From positions 2,170,001 to 2,234,000 of the forward strand of contig NZ_JQMO01000002.1 in NCBI RefSeq assembly GCF_000744785.1: 64,000 nucleotides of DNA, in the 5' to 3' direction. This document shows positions 17,561 through 27,115 of this stretch, piece after piece. Every line of letters begins with the position of its first letter. Position 1 is the first letter of the stretch. Under the pieces are notes generated by a model. That model saw nothing but the letters and a program-made list of their open reading frames with translations. It had not been told where the DNA came from and did no database searches. The position numbers and the translations under genes were made by a program. Source of the DNA: Kitasatospora azatica KCTC 9699 (GTDB lineage Bacteria; Actinomycetota; Actinomycetes; Streptomycetales; Streptomycetaceae).

Positions 17561-17968
17561 ATGGTGCAGTCCTACTCGACCGACCGGATGCCGGGTGGTC
17601 TCAAAGGCGCACTGGCGGTGGTCTGGCTCCAGGCGGTCGTCAACCTCGTTTTCGCCGTGGTCCTGTTCCACGAGAACCGGAACAACATCGACCACGGCTA
17701 CACGGACGACAGCGGCCTGCTCGTGACGGGGGCGTGCGTGACGCTGGGAACGGCGCTGCTCCTGGCGGCCGGCGCGCTGGGTGCGGCGGCTCGCCACGAC
17801 TGGGCGCGGCGCACCGTGATCGCACTGGAGGTGCTGAACATTCTGGGCGGCGTGCTCCTCGTGCTGCTCGGCGGGACGGTGTCGGGCCTGCTCGGCATGC
17901 TGGTCTCGGCAGTGGTCATCGCGGGGTTCGGCTCGACGAAGGCGGTCGCCTGGGTCCGGCGGCGCTGA
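17561..17968 (+). CDS. Small four-span membrane protein of unknown function
   Basis: A 135-residue protein with four hydrophobic segments (about residues 16-35, 52-75, 85-105 and 107-127) and short loops. It ends in WVRRR. No family was recognised. It is followed after 4 bp by the GlnX-like gene, so it is probably translated with it. The 265-bp region upstream holds an AT-rich stretch around 17490-17515 that could contain the operon promoter. Confidence 0.7.
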   Translation: MVQSYSTDRMPGGLKGALAVVWLQAVVNLVFAVVLFHENRNNIDHGYTDDSGLLVTGACVTLGTALLLAAGALGAAARHDWARRTVIALEVLNILGGVLLVLLGGTVSGLLGMLVSAVVIAGFGSTKAVAWVRRR

Positions 17969-17972
17969 ACCG

Positions 17973-19280
17973 ATGGCGTCGACGCGCACCTTCCCCGTCA
18001 GGCGGGTCCGCTCCGCCGGCCGGTTGTCAGGCGCTCGCAGCACTCCGGCGTCGCTGCGGCTGCGTGTCCTCGCCCTGCTGCTCTGCGTCGCCGCGCTGTG
18101 GGCGACGATGGGGCTGACCTTCGGCGGGGCGCACGGGGCGGTGTCGGACGCCGATGCGAGGGCGGTGCCGGCGGTTGCCGACACCGCGCAGGTCGGGTAC
18201 TTCCTGGCGGACGCCGACCGGGTCGCGGTCGAGAGCCTGCTGTCGGGGACGATGCGGCTGAGCGGGCCGGGCCAGCGCTACCAGGAGGACCTCAAGAACG
18301 CGCACCAGGCACTGGCCCAGGCCGCCGAGCACGATGCGACGGGGGCGAGCGGCAGCGGGAAGCTTCAGACGGTCGAGGGACTGCTGGTCGACTACACCAG
18401 TCTGGTCGAGCAGGCCCACGCCAACGCCGGCCAGAGCGTGCTGGCCGGCGCCTACCTGAGCTACGCCTCCCGTCTGATGCAGGCGCCGGACAGTGGCATC
18501 CTCGCCCGGGTCGAGAAGCTGCGGCGGGACGAACGGCAGGCGGTGGACCAGCACCGGCAGAGCCCCTGGCTCGCGCCCGGCGTGCTCCTCGGAGTGCTCG
18601 CCCCGGCCGCCCTGGGCCTGGCCCTGCTGGTCGGCACGCAGCGCTTCCTCAGCCGCCACTTCAACCGGCGACTCAATCCGGCGCTGCTGGCGGGCTCCTT
18701 GCTGCTGGCCGGGCTGGCGGGCTGGGGTCTGGTGCAGAGCCTGCACACCGACCGGGCGTTCGACTCGGCGACCGCTGCGCTGGACAACCTCTCCGGCGCC
18801 TGGCAGGCCCGTGCCCTCGCCGCCCAGGCCTCGGCCGGGGACGCGCTGGCCGTGGTCGAAGGTGATCCCGCCGAGTCGTTCCCCGCCGGCCTCGTCGGGT
18901 ATGCCGATCAGGTCCGCGATCTGGTGCAGAGCGACTCCGCCCCCACCGACCAGGACACCACGGCCCAGGTGATCGACTCCTTGGAGAAGTTCAGGGCGGC
19001 CAACGCCGAGGTGGAGCGGCAGGCGGCCGGGCGGGATCCGGCCGCGGCAGCGACGGTGCTGGGCCGGGGCCCGGCCCAACTGGGCGGCAGCGGCGCCGCC
19101 CTGGACGCCGGGCTGAGCCGGCTGACGGTCCTCGCCCAGCAGCGGCTCGGCGCCGCCCAGTCCTCGGCGGGCGCCGAGTTGGGCCTCGGCCCGGGCCTGC
19201 CGCTGCTGAGCGTCACGGTGGCGGGACTGTGCCTGCTCGGGTTGTGGCCACGAATCGACGAGTACCGGGGGGTGCGATGA
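17973..19280 (+). CDS. GlnX-like four-span membrane protein with two extracytoplasmic domains
   Basis: A 435-residue membrane protein. Predicted membrane segments lie at about 30-50, 199-219, 236-254 and 408-427, leaving two mostly helical extracytoplasmic domains (residues ~52-195 and ~255-405). This layout, followed by a solute-binding lipoprotein, resembles the mycobacterial GlnX-GlnH pair that reports amino-acid levels to kinase PknG. No kinase gene is seen here. Similarity is by architecture and gene order, not clear sequence identity. The ATGA overlap with the next gene implies co-translation. Confidence 0.6.
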   Translation: MASTRTFPVRRVRSAGRLSGARSTPASLRLRVLALLLCVAALWATMGLTFGGAHGAVSDADARAVPAVADTAQVGYFLADADRVAVESLLSGTMRLSGPGQRYQEDLKNAHQALAQAAEHDATGASGSGKLQTVEGLLVDYTSLVEQAHANAGQSVLAGAYLSYASRLMQAPDSGILARVEKLRRDERQAVDQHRQSPWLAPGVLLGVLAPAALGLALLVGTQRFLSRHFNRRLNPALLAGSLLLAGLAGWGLVQSLHTDRAFDSATAALDNLSGAWQARALAAQASAGDALAVVEGDPAESFPAGLVGYADQVRDLVQSDSAPTDQDTTAQVIDSLEKFRAANAEVERQAAGRDPAAAATVLGRGPAQLGGSGAALDAGLSRLTVLAQQRLGAAQSSAGAELGLGPGLPLLSVTVAGLCLLGLWPRIDEYRGVR

Positions 19281-20605
19281 ACGGCCCACGGGTTGCGGTC
19301 CGAGGCGCGAGCCGCGCATGGCCGAGGGCCGTTCTGGCGCTGCTCCTGGTCGCCCTCTGCGGCTTGACGGCCTGCGGCAGCGGCCGCCCCCAGCAGGTCG
19401 TGCATGTGCTCGGCGGCTGGACCGGCGAGGGGCTGGGCGGCGGCGAGCAGGCCAAATTCCTGGCCATGGTCGCGCCGTTCGAGCAGCGGACCGGGATCAA
19501 GGTGGTCTACGAGGGTTCCCGCGCCGCGGACAGTGTGCTGGCCGACCGGGTCGCCGCCGGCAACGCGCCCGACCTCGCGGTGCTGTCCAGCCCCGGGAAG
19601 CTCACGCAGTACGCCAAGGCCGGGCAGCTGACCCCGCTGGACGGCGCGCTCAGCCTCCCGGGGCTGGCCGAGCAGTACGATCCGAGCTGGCTGCGGCTGG
19701 GCAGCGTGAACGGGAAGCAGTACGCGGTGGTCGTCAAGGCGACCCTGAAGAGCCTGCTCTGGTACTCGCCCAAAGCCCTTGCCGCGCACGGCTGGCGGCC
19801 GCCCGCCAGCTGGGACGAGCTGACCGCGCTGGACCGGCGGATCGCCGCCACCGGAACCTCCCCGTGGTGCATCGGGCTGGAGGACAGCTCCGGCTCAGGC
19901 TGGCCGGGCACCGACTGGCTGGAGGACATCGTCCTGGCACAGTCCGGCCCGGAGGTCTACGACCAGTGGACAGCCGGCAGCCTGCCCTGGTCCTCCCCGC
20001 AGATCCGCCGGGCGTGGCAGACCTGGGCCGACGTGGTCGCCGCCGCGGGCATGGTGCGCGACGGTCCGCGGGGCATGCTGCTCTCCAACTTCGCCGCTGT
20101 CGGCGAGCCGCTGTTCACCACCTCTCCGGGCTGCTACTTCGACCACGAGGCCTCCTTCATCACCGACGACTACCTGAAGGACGGTCCGCTGATCGAGGCG
20201 GGCCGGGACTTCGACTTCGTTCCCTTCCCGCAGCTCGATCCGGCGTTCAGCGGCGCCCGGGAGGTCGGCGCGGACCTGCTCGCGATGTTCCGTCCGACCG
20301 CGGCCGCCCGCGACCTCATCGCCTACCTCAGCACCCCCGAGGCCCAGTCGATCTGGGTGCAGCGCGGCGGTGCGCTCAGCCCGAACCGGCTGGTCACCCC
20401 GAGCAGTTACCCGGACGATCTGTCGGCGCGGCTCGGCAAGCTGCTGACCGGCGCGAGCGCCGTGCGGTTCGACGCCTCCGACCAGATGCCCGCCGCGATG
20501 CAGTCCGCGTTCTCCTCGGCGGTCCTCTCCTACGTCGACGACCCGTCCCGGCTGGACGCCCTCCTCGCCGACCTGGACCGGGTGCGGGCCACCGCCTACG
20601 GCTGA
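19277..20605 (+). CDS. Extracellular solute-binding lipoprotein (family 1 type), orphan
   Basis: A 442-residue solute-binding protein. The ATG at 19277 overlaps the preceding stop. A leader with lipobox LTAC (Cys about residue 34) indicates a membrane-anchored lipoprotein. Typical family-1 features are FEQRTGIKVVYEGS, PDLAVLSSPGKL and a terminal helical region with AFSSAVLSYV. No permease or ATPase follows on this strand, so it may act as a sensor for the upstream membrane protein rather than in transport. The ligand, possibly a sugar, is unknown. Confidence 0.85.
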   Translation: MNGPRVAVRGASRAWPRAVLALLLVALCGLTACGSGRPQQVVHVLGGWTGEGLGGGEQAKFLAMVAPFEQRTGIKVVYEGSRAADSVLADRVAAGNAPDLAVLSSPGKLTQYAKAGQLTPLDGALSLPGLAEQYDPSWLRLGSVNGKQYAVVVKATLKSLLWYSPKALAAHGWRPPASWDELTALDRRIAATGTSPWCIGLEDSSGSGWPGTDWLEDIVLAQSGPEVYDQWTAGSLPWSSPQIRRAWQTWADVVAAAGMVRDGPRGMLLSNFAAVGEPLFTTSPGCYFDHEASFITDDYLKDGPLIEAGRDFDFVPFPQLDPAFSGAREVGADLLAMFRPTAAARDLIAYLSTPEAQSIWVQRGGALSPNRLVTPSSYPDDLSARLGKLLTGASAVRFDASDQMPAAMQSAFSSAVLSYVDDPSRLDALLADLDRVRATAYG

Positions 20606-20642
20606 GCCGCGCGAGGCGCCCGCCGCGTTGAAGCGAATCCGG

Positions 20643-21431
20643 CTACCGCCGCTCCCCCGGGCCGAACCGGCGCAGCACCAGCGCCTCCGTGGCCGCCAGC
20701 GCGTAGTACAGCACCACCGAGGTCACGGTCAGCAGCACGACCGCAGCCCACAGGTGCTCGTACTCGAAGGTGGACCCGTCCTGGAGCATCGCGTACCCCA
20801 GGCCCCTGCCCGTGGCCAGCCACTCCACCAGCATGGCTCCGACCATCGCACCCGGCACCGCCACCCGGGCGCCGGCGAACAGCGCGGGCAGGGCGCTGGG
20901 CAGCAGGACCCGGCGGGCGATCGTCCAGGGCCCCGCGCCGTACGCGCGGCAGAGGTCGACCGCCTGGCGGGAGGCGCTGCGCAGGCCGAAGGTGATGGTC
21001 ACCAGCGCGGGGAAGAAGACCACCACGCCGCTCACCACGGCGGCGGCGGCCAGGCCCCGGCCGAAGACCAGGGTGATCAGCGGGGTCATCGCCACCAGCG
21101 GCACCGAGCGGACGGTCAACGCCAGGGGCAGGAAGGTCTGTTCGACGGCTTTGACCAGGACGAAGAGCAGCGCGACCACCAGCGCGGCGAGCAGCCCCGA
21201 GACGAAGCCCACCACGGCGTCGAGCAGGGTGGTGCCCAGGCCGTGGGCGAGCAGCGAGCGGTGCACGGCGGCGTCGGGTTCGCTGCTGAGGTAGTGCCAG
21301 ACGTCCAGCGGCGTCTTGGCGATCAGCGGATCGAGGCTGAAGCCCTTGACCAACGCCCACCAGGCCGCGACGACCAGGGCCGCGGAGGCGACGACGGCGA
21401 GCAGGCGGCGCACGACGGCAGTGGCGGTCAC
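20643..21431 (-). CDS. ABC transporter permease (SsuC/TauC type), second permease
   Basis: A 262-residue inner-membrane permease with about six membrane segments and the coupling-loop EAA-like motif in CRAYGAGPWTIARRVLLPSALPAL. The GTG start overlaps the upstream permease stop by GTGA. With the preceding permease it probably forms a heterodimeric channel. The substrate is set by the NMT1/THI5-like binding protein and cannot be named. Confidence 0.9.
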   Translation of the reverse strand: MTATAVVRRLLAVVASAALVVAAWWALVKGFSLDPLIAKTPLDVWHYLSSEPDAAVHRSLLAHGLGTTLLDAVVGFVSGLLAALVVALLFVLVKAVEQTFLPLALTVRSVPLVAMTPLITLVFGRGLAAAAVVSGVVVFFPALVTITFGLRSASRQAVDLCRAYGAGPWTIARRVLLPSALPALFAGARVAVPGAMVGAMLVEWLATGRGLGYAMLQDGSTFEYEHLWAAVVLLTVTSVVLYYALAATEALVLRRFGPGERR

Positions 21432-22198
21432 AGGCCCTCTCCTGCCGTGGTGTCGCGGGCCCACGGGGTGGCGAGGCGCCCGAGCAGAGAAGTGAGCAGG
21501 TAGCCGAGTCCCGCGACGGCGCCCGAGACCAGCGCGATCCCCCAGGTGCGCGGGATGTCGAGCTGCTGCTGACTGATCGTCATGGCGACGCCCAGGCCGT
21601 TGTCCACCCGTCCCAGGTACTCGCCGATGATGGCGCCGAGCAGCGCGGCCGGTGCCGAGATCTTCAGCGCCGCCAGCGTGCTGGGCAGCGCGGCGGCCAG
21701 CCGGACCCGGCGCAGCTGCTGCCACCGCCCCCCACCGTAGGCGCGGACCAGGTCCAGGCTGGTCGGATCGGCCGAGCGCAGGCCCAGAAGTGCGCCGATC
21801 AAGGTGGTGAAGAAGACCGAGAGCCCGGCCATCACCACCATCGGCTGGTCACCGTCGAGGGTGAGCGCCAGCAGCGGGCCGATGGCGATCACCGGCATGC
21901 AGTAGGAGGCGACGGCGAGCTGCATGACGACCCGTTCGAGCGCGGGGACCAGCAGCACCAGCAGCGCGCAGAGCAGCGCGACGGCGTTGCCCGCCAGGTA
22001 GCCGGCGAGCGCCTCCCCGCCGGTCTGGCTCAGGTGCGGCTGGTAGAACGCCCAGCCGTCGGAGGAGAGTTTGCCGACCACCGCCCACGGTGTCGGCACC
22101 CCGGTGGAGAGCACCGTGAGGGCGAGCAGCGTCCACAGGCCCAGCAGCGCCGCGACACCGACCGCGGTCGGCGTCCAGCGCCGCACCGAGGCCCTCAC
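21428..22198 (-). CDS. ABC transporter permease (SsuC/TauC type), first permease
   Basis: A 256-residue permease with about six membrane segments and the EAA loop [25 protein letters not shown]. The GTG start overlaps the ATPase stop, and its own stop overlaps the next permease start. It is one half of the importer channel. Confidence 0.9.
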   Translation of the reverse strand: MRASVRRWTPTAVGVAALLGLWTLLALTVLSTGVPTPWAVVGKLSSDGWAFYQPHLSQTGGEALAGYLAGNAVALLCALLVLLVPALERVVMQLAVASYCMPVIAIGPLLALTLDGDQPMVVMAGLSVFFTTLIGALLGLRSADPTSLDLVRAYGGGRWQQLRRVRLAAALPSTLAALKISAPAALLGAIIGEYLGRVDNGLGVAMTISQQQLDIPRTWGIALVSGAVAGLGYLLTSLLGRLATPWARDTTAGEGL

Positions 22199-23037
22199 CT
22201 GGCATCGCCCGGGAGCGCGCCGCCGAAGAGCAGTTCGGACAGCTGGTCCTGGTAGGCGTGGAACTCGGGGGTGCGCATCATCTCCGGGGTGCGCGGGCGC
22301 GGCAGGTCGATCGGCACCACGGCCGCGATCCGGCCCGGCCGCGGCGTCATCACGGCGACGGTGTCGCTGAGCAGCACGGCCTCGGTGATGGAGTGGGTGA
22401 CCAGCAGCGTGGTGGTGGCGCGGGCCTGCCAGATCCGCTGGAGTTCCAGGTTGAGCCGCTGACGGGTCATGTCGTCGAGCGCGCCGAACGGCTCGTCCAG
22501 CAGCAGCACCGCGGGTTCGACCACCAGCGCCCGGGCGATCGCCACGCGTTGGCGCATCCCGCCGGAGAGCTGAGCGGGGCGGGCCTTCTCGAAGCCGGTC
22601 AGTCCGACCAGCTCGACCAGCTCGGCGATCTGCTCGGGCTGCGGGCGCAGGCCCGCGATCTCCAGCGGCAGGCGGATGTTGGCCTCGACGCTGCGCCAGG
22701 GCAGCAGGGCGCTGTCCTGGAAGGCGATGCCGAGCTGGTGGCGCTGCTGGACGGTGCGGGGTGACTCGCCGTGCACGGTTGCGGTGCCAGCGGTGGGGTC
22801 CTCCAGCCCGGCGAGGATGCGCAGCACGGTGGACTTGCCGCAGCCGGAGGGGCCGAGCAGCGAGAGGAACTGCCCCTGCGCGCTGTCCAGGTCCACGCCG
22901 TCCAGCGCGGTGGTCCGCCCTCGGCCCAGCCGGAACTCCTTGCGCAGGTCGCGCACGGAGAGTCCGGACGGGGCGTCGGCCGGCGGCGCGCCTGGGCCAG
23001 GCCCGAGGGCTTCGGCGGGCGCCGGGGTGTGGTTCAT
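22195..23037 (-). CDS. ABC transporter ATP-binding protein (SsuB/TauB type)
   Basis: A 280-residue ABC ATPase. It has Walker [11 protein letters not shown]-loop [11 protein letters not shown], signature [15 protein letters not shown], Walker [14 protein letters not shown] and the H-loop in [11 protein letters not shown]. The [17 protein letters not shown] segment is typical of nitrate/sulfonate/taurine-type ATPases. An N-terminal extension of ~25 proline/alanine-rich residues is not conserved. It lies 112 bp downstream of the binding-protein gene, across a tandem repeat. Confidence 0.94.
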   Translation of the reverse strand: MNHTPAPAEALGPGPGAPPADAPSGLSVRDLRKEFRLGRGRTTALDGVDLDSAQGQFLSLLGPSGCGKSTVLRILAGLEDPTAGTATVHGESPRTVQQRHQLGIAFQDSALLPWRSVEANIRLPLEIAGLRPQPEQIAELVELVGLTGFEKARPAQLSGGMRQRVAIARALVVEPAVLLLDEPFGALDDMTRQRLNLELQRIWQARATTTLLVTHSITEAVLLSDTVAVMTPRPGRIAAVVPIDLPRPRTPEMMRTPEFHAYQDQLSELLFGGALPGDAR

Positions 23038-23056
23038 TGAAACTCCTGCGATGGGT

Positions 23057-23157
23057 GGCTCAGGTGACTCAGTCGGCTCAGGTGACTCAGTCGGCTCAAG
23101 TAACTCGGGCGGCCCAGGTGACTCGGGCGGCTCAGGTGACTCGGGCGGCTCAGATGA
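23057..23157 (-). repeat. 18-bp tandem repeats spanning the SBP stop codon
   Basis: Five copies of an 18-bp unit (consensus GGCTCAGGTGACTCGGGC) lie at 23057-23146, with a sixth partial copy to 23157 that contains the stop codon of the binding-protein gene. They fill most of the gap to the ATPase gene. Confidence 0.9.
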
Positions 23158-24274
23158 GCGAAGGGTCGGCCTTGTAGATCTCGTTGATCAGCGAGAGGTC
23201 GAACAGTTGCGCCGACGTGATGTCCACCCCGGCGATCTTGAGGGTGGCGATGCTCTTCGCCACCAGGTCGTCGGTGACCGTGAAGATGCCGTTCTTCGTG
23301 GTGTCGGCGGTGACGATGAGGGCGTTCTCCGACTTGGACTCCAGGGTCTGCTCGGCCTCGTCCAGGCCCAGATCCTTGCCGTAGGTCCCGACCGCCAGCT
23401 TCGCTCCGGCGACCGGGTCGGTGATGTTGTCCTTCCAGCCGCGGATCTCGGCCCGCAGCAGTGCCTTGATCGCCTCGCGCTTGGTCTTGATCGCCTCCTC
23501 GGTGGCGATGTAGACCGAGCTGACCATCGGGTAGTCGTGGTCGGCCAGCGCGAAGGTCACCACGTTGAGGCCCTTGGCCCGCAGGGTGTTGGGCTCGTTG
23601 GTGATGTAGGAGAACCAGCCGTCGACCTGACCCTGGGTCAGCGGCGTGGGGTCGAACTGCACCGGCACCTTGGTGATCTTCGAGGCGTCCAGCTTGGCGG
23701 CCTTGAGGAAGGCGTTCCAGATCGACTCGTTGATGGCCTGGACGCCGATCTTCTTGCCGTACATGTCCTCCGGCTTCGCGATCGGGTTCGAGGCCATCGA
23801 GAGGATGGCGTACGGGTTCGCCTGGTACTGCGCCGCGACGACCTTGAGCTTGGCGCCCTTGAGGATCGCCGCGCCGGTGATGTCCGGCGAGGTCAGGCCG
23901 AGCAGCGCCTTGCCGCCGCTGACGTCGGCCTCCGCGGACGGCGCGCTGGGCCCGCCGGGGACCAGGGTGACCTTGCTGAACCCCTCGGCCGCGTAGTAGC
24001 CCTTGCTGTCGGCGAGGTAACTGCCCGCGAACTCCACGTTCTTGACCCAGCCGAGGCGCAGTGCGGCGGTGCCGAGGGAGGGCTTGCCGGAGGCCGCCCC
24101 GGAGGCGGCGGTGCTCGAGGCCGGGCCGCTGCTGCCGCAGGCGGCGAGCAGCGGCCCGCCGGCCACCAGCAGGCCGCCCAGTCCCAGGGTCCGCGCCAGG
24201 AACGCCCGCCGACCCGGGTCGGACTCGCCCGGGCGGTTTCTGTCCAGAGCTCGCTCAGCGTTGTTCCGCTGCAC
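23150..24274 (-). CDS. NMT1/THI5-like ABC substrate-binding lipoprotein
   Basis: A 374-residue binding protein. The GTG at 24274 is preceded by AAGGAGG six bases upstream, which decides the start over longer frames. The leader has a twin-arginine motif ([14 protein letters not shown]) and a lipobox LAAC, suggesting Tat export and lipid anchoring. The mature part follows the NMT1/THI5 pattern with [19 protein letters not shown] and [14 protein letters not shown]. Such proteins bind pyrimidines, sulfonates or thiamine and riboflavin precursors; the ligand here is not determined. It heads an operon with an ATPase and two permeases. Confidence 0.9.
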   Translation of the reverse strand: MQRNNAERALDRNRPGESDPGRRAFLARTLGLGGLLVAGGPLLAACGSSGPASSTAASGAASGKPSLGTAALRLGWVKNVEFAGSYLADSKGYYAAEGFSKVTLVPGGPSAPSAEADVSGGKALLGLTSPDITGAAILKGAKLKVVAAQYQANPYAILSMASNPIAKPEDMYGKKIGVQAINESIWNAFLKAAKLDASKITKVPVQFDPTPLTQGQVDGWFSYITNEPNTLRAKGLNVVTFALADHDYPMVSSVYIATEEAIKTKREAIKALLRAEIRGWKDNITDPVAGAKLAVGTYGKDLGLDEAEQTLESKSENALIVTADTTKNGIFTVTDDLVAKSIATLKIAGVDITSAQLFDLSLINEIYKADPSLI

Positions 24275-24565
24275 GGCAACCCTCCTTGCTCGCTCGCGGA
24301 TCCGGCCTGCTTCAGCGGGCGCGTCTCCACGCGTAGACATCGATCGTGGGAGGAAGCTAGGCGGCCGGCATTGCACCGATGTTTCCCGGCTGTGTCCGGG
24401 CGGGAACCACTGCACCTCGGCGGCGTCGGTGCGGGTCTCGAGCGGGTGCCTTCGCAGGCACCGCCAGGCAGACGGTCGGCAGGCCGAGCCGCGCGGGCAG
24501 TCCGGGCGGCGGCCGCCTGATCCGGCGGCGCGCCTCCCGAACGGCGGCTCAACGCTCCCTTGCGG
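24275..24565. other. Intergenic region between Rieske and SBP genes
   Basis: This 291-bp stretch has no convincing gene. It should hold the promoter of the NMT1-type importer operon and the 3' end of the Rieske transcript. I saw no clear operator or hairpin. Confidence 0.4.
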
Positions 24566-25096
24566 TCAGCCGAGAGCGATCGAGTTCCCGGACACCGTCA
24601 CCTTGGCTTCCGGCAGCGGCTGGGTGGCCGGGCCGTTCGCCACACTGCCGTCGCTGATCTTGAACTTGCTTCCGTGGCACGGGCAGTTGATCGTCCCGCC
24701 GGCCACGTCCTGGACCGCGCAGCCTCGATGGGTGCAGACCGCCGAGAAGGCCTTGAACTCGCCCGGGGCGGGCTGCGTCACGACGACCTTCTGCTCCTTG
24801 AAGACCATGCCGCCGCCCACGGGGATGTCCGAGGTGTTGGCCAGCGGAGCTCCGCCGGCGGCAGGCGAGTGGCTCGCGGCCGGCGAGTCGCTCGCGGTCG
24901 GGGCGGGCTTGTTGGACGCCGGCGGCGTGATCCCGGCTGCTGCGGATGCGGAGTCGCCGGCAGCAGGTGCCTGCGCCGTCGCCGGCTTGTCGTTGCCCGA
25001 GCACGCGGCCAGGGCGGCCACCAACCCGGTACCGCCCGCGGCCGCCACTACCGCGCGGCGCGTGGGGAATCCTGTCGCTCTGGAGCTTTCAGCCAC
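24566..25096 (-). CDS. Rieske (2Fe-2S) lipoprotein
   Basis: A 176-residue exported protein with a small Rieske domain. Cluster motifs are CTHRGC and CPCHGS near the C-terminus, giving the two cysteines and two histidines needed. The leader has a twin-arginine-like TRRAVVAAAGGTG and a lipobox LAAC, consistent with Tat export of a folded cofactor protein. An alanine/proline/serine linker of ~50 residues separates the anchor from the domain. The GTG at 25096 is chosen because AGGA lies seven bases upstream. It may serve an unknown electron-transfer step outside the membrane. Confidence 0.9.
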   Translation of the reverse strand: MAESSRATGFPTRRAVVAAAGGTGLVAALAACSGNDKPATAQAPAAGDSASAAAGITPPASNKPAPTASDSPAASHSPAAGGAPLANTSDIPVGGGMVFKEQKVVVTQPAPGEFKAFSAVCTHRGCAVQDVAGGTINCPCHGSKFKISDGSVANGPATQPLPEAKVTVSGNSIALG

Positions 25097-25378
25097 TGCG
25101 TGTTCCTGTTCGGTGAAGAGTGCCGGTGACACGGGTCCGTGATCGACCGGGGAGCGCGTTGCCCGCGTTCTACCGCTCATACGTTCGCCGACGGCTCTGC
25201 GCTCAATTCGGCGGACGAGTTTCTGCCGGCCGCGCGTCTTTCGCCCGGGCTACCGCGTCAGGGCACGGTCGGCCGCCCCAATGTGAACGCTAACTTTTAC
25301 TTGACTGTTCAACTAGGCCCCGGGTTGACTGGCACACCTCAAGTCCGCGCACATCGCCTCCAAGCGCAGAGGACGCCC

Positions 25379-27019
25379 ATGCCCCTGTACTTCATCCGCC
25401 ATGGCGAATCCCAGGCCAACGAACAGAATCGTTTCGCCGGGCAACTGGACACCCCACTCACCGACCTCGGCGTCCGCCAGGCCGAGCAGGCCGCTCGGCG
25501 GGTCACCGCACTCGGTCTGAAGCTCGACGAGGTGCACGTGTCAACCCTCGGCCGGGCTCGCCGGACCGCCGAGATCATCATGGCCGGCCAGCAGCACCGC
25601 CCCGACCGACTGGTCGTCAGCGAGTCCCTGATGGAACGTGACTTCGGGATCTTCAGCGGCCGCAACAAGAGCCTGGTCAAGAAGAGCATCGGCTTCGCCG
25701 GCTACTCCGAGGCGTTCCACTCGCACACCGGCCGACCGCCCGGCGGGGAGAGCTGGCGCGAGATGTACGACCGGGTCGCCGTCTACTACCACGACGTCCT
25801 GTTGCCCGCGTCCGACGCCGGGCGCACCGTGGTCGTCGTCGCCCACAAGTACATCGTGGAGATGTTCGCGATCGCCGCCGCGGGCCTGCCGCCCGAGCGG
25901 TACCGCGATCTGAAGATCCCCAACGCCCGCCCCCTGACCGAGGACGACCTGCGGCGCGCCGCCAACGCGCCGGCTGCGGCCGGACTGCTCAACGACCTCG
26001 GCGAGATCGTCGAGATCCGGCTGCCGCTGCTGGTCGCCCTCGCGGCCGCCGCCGGCGTCGCCGCCCAACTGCTCGCCGGCGTACACGTGCCGCCCTGGGT
26101 GTTCGCCACCTCGATGACGCTGCTGCTAGGGGTGGGGACCTTCTTCACCTTATTGCGCGTCGACCCGCACACCCTGCGCGATACGCCGGGCAGCATACGT
26201 CCCGCCCTGCCACTGCTCCTGGCCCGGTTCGCCGTCGGACTGGCTCTGCTGTGGGGTGGGAGCAGCAGCCTGCCGCTCGAACTCGCCGGGCTGTTCCTAC
26301 TGCTGCCGCCCGCCCTGATCGCCCCGACCCTGTCCCTGCTCTGGGGAGGTGACTACTTCTTCGCGGTACGGCACACCGTCGCCGCCTCGGTCGTCATGCC
26401 GGTGGCGCTGCTCGGCGCCCTCGCCATCGCACCGACCCGGGAGACCCACTCGGGCGGCGGCCTCGGTGCGGCGCTGCTCAGCTACGGCGCCGTGCTGCTG
26501 GTCGCCCTGGTCCTGCCCGGAATCGGGGCACAGGTACTGCGCCGCCGTGACCCCATCCGCGCCGGCGCCCTCAGCACCAACTGGAACTGGCTCGGCGGCC
26601 TCGCCCTGGTACCGCTCGCCGGACTCGCCACCTTCGCGCTCACCCCTGCGGACGTCCGCGACATTCCCCACCTGGCCTGGCAACTGCTGCTGGTCATGGC
26701 CGCCACCGGTGCCCTGCTCGCCGCCCTGCGGCTGCTGACCGTCGCGTTCCTGCGGCTGCGGCGCCCGACCGCCGGGCTCGGCCGCGACCTGATCATCACT
26801 CAGAACACCCCGAACGTCTTCCTGTGGCTGGCCATGGCCGCGGTCCTGGCACCCGCCGCCGGCTCCCACCCGTCCGTGATCGGCCTGGGCGTCGCCCTGG
26901 TCTTCTTCCTCGCGGTCTACGGCGACGAGCACGTCTTCCGGTACGGCCACTCCCAGGACCTGCGGGCCGCCATCCGGCGGGCCCGCCCACCGGTGCTCAC
27001 CACCCCCACGCCCCAGTAG
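25379..27019 (+). CDS. Histidine phosphatase fused to a multi-span membrane domain
   Basis: A 546-residue two-part protein. Residues 1-~200 are a histidine phosphatase (phosphoglycerate-mutase fold) with the RHGE motif (His8 nucleophile), the arginine-containing STLGRARRTAE and the second catalytic histidine in VVVVAHKYIV (His156). From about residue 216 there are roughly ten hydrophobic segments to the end. The ATG at 25379 gives the exact family N-terminus PLYFIRHGE and has an AGAGGA ribosome site; longer in-frame starts add unrelated sequence. Codon 258 is TTA, so translation may depend on the bldA tRNA. The membrane part faintly recalls sodium/bile-acid-type carriers, but I cannot assign it. 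This fusion is unusual. Confidence 0.75.
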   Translation: MPLYFIRHGESQANEQNRFAGQLDTPLTDLGVRQAEQAARRVTALGLKLDEVHVSTLGRARRTAEIIMAGQQHRPDRLVVSESLMERDFGIFSGRNKSLVKKSIGFAGYSEAFHSHTGRPPGGESWREMYDRVAVYYHDVLLPASDAGRTVVVVAHKYIVEMFAIAAAGLPPERYRDLKIPNARPLTEDDLRRAANAPAAAGLLNDLGEIVEIRLPLLVALAAAAGVAAQLLAGVHVPPWVFATSMTLLLGVGTFFTLLRVDPHTLRDTPGSIRPALPLLLARFAVGLALLWGGSSSLPLELAGLFLLLPPALIAPTLSLLWGGDYFFAVRHTVAASVVMPVALLGALAIAPTRETHSGGGLGAALLSYGAVLLVALVLPGIGAQVLRRRDPIRAGALSTNWNWLGGLALVPLAGLATFALTPADVRDIPHLAWQLLLVMAATGALLAALRLLTVAFLRLRRPTAGLGRDLIITQNTPNVFLWLAMAAVLAPAAGSHPSVIGLGVALVFFLAVYGDEHVFRYGHSQDLRAAIRRARPPVLTTPTPQ

Positions 27020-27115
27020 CGCCATGAGCGGCGAAAGCTCGACCGGCTGGACCTCTTCAACCGCCTCAACGGAGACGATCACCTCGCTCATCAGGTGTTC
27101 TCTCAAGATCGGGAG

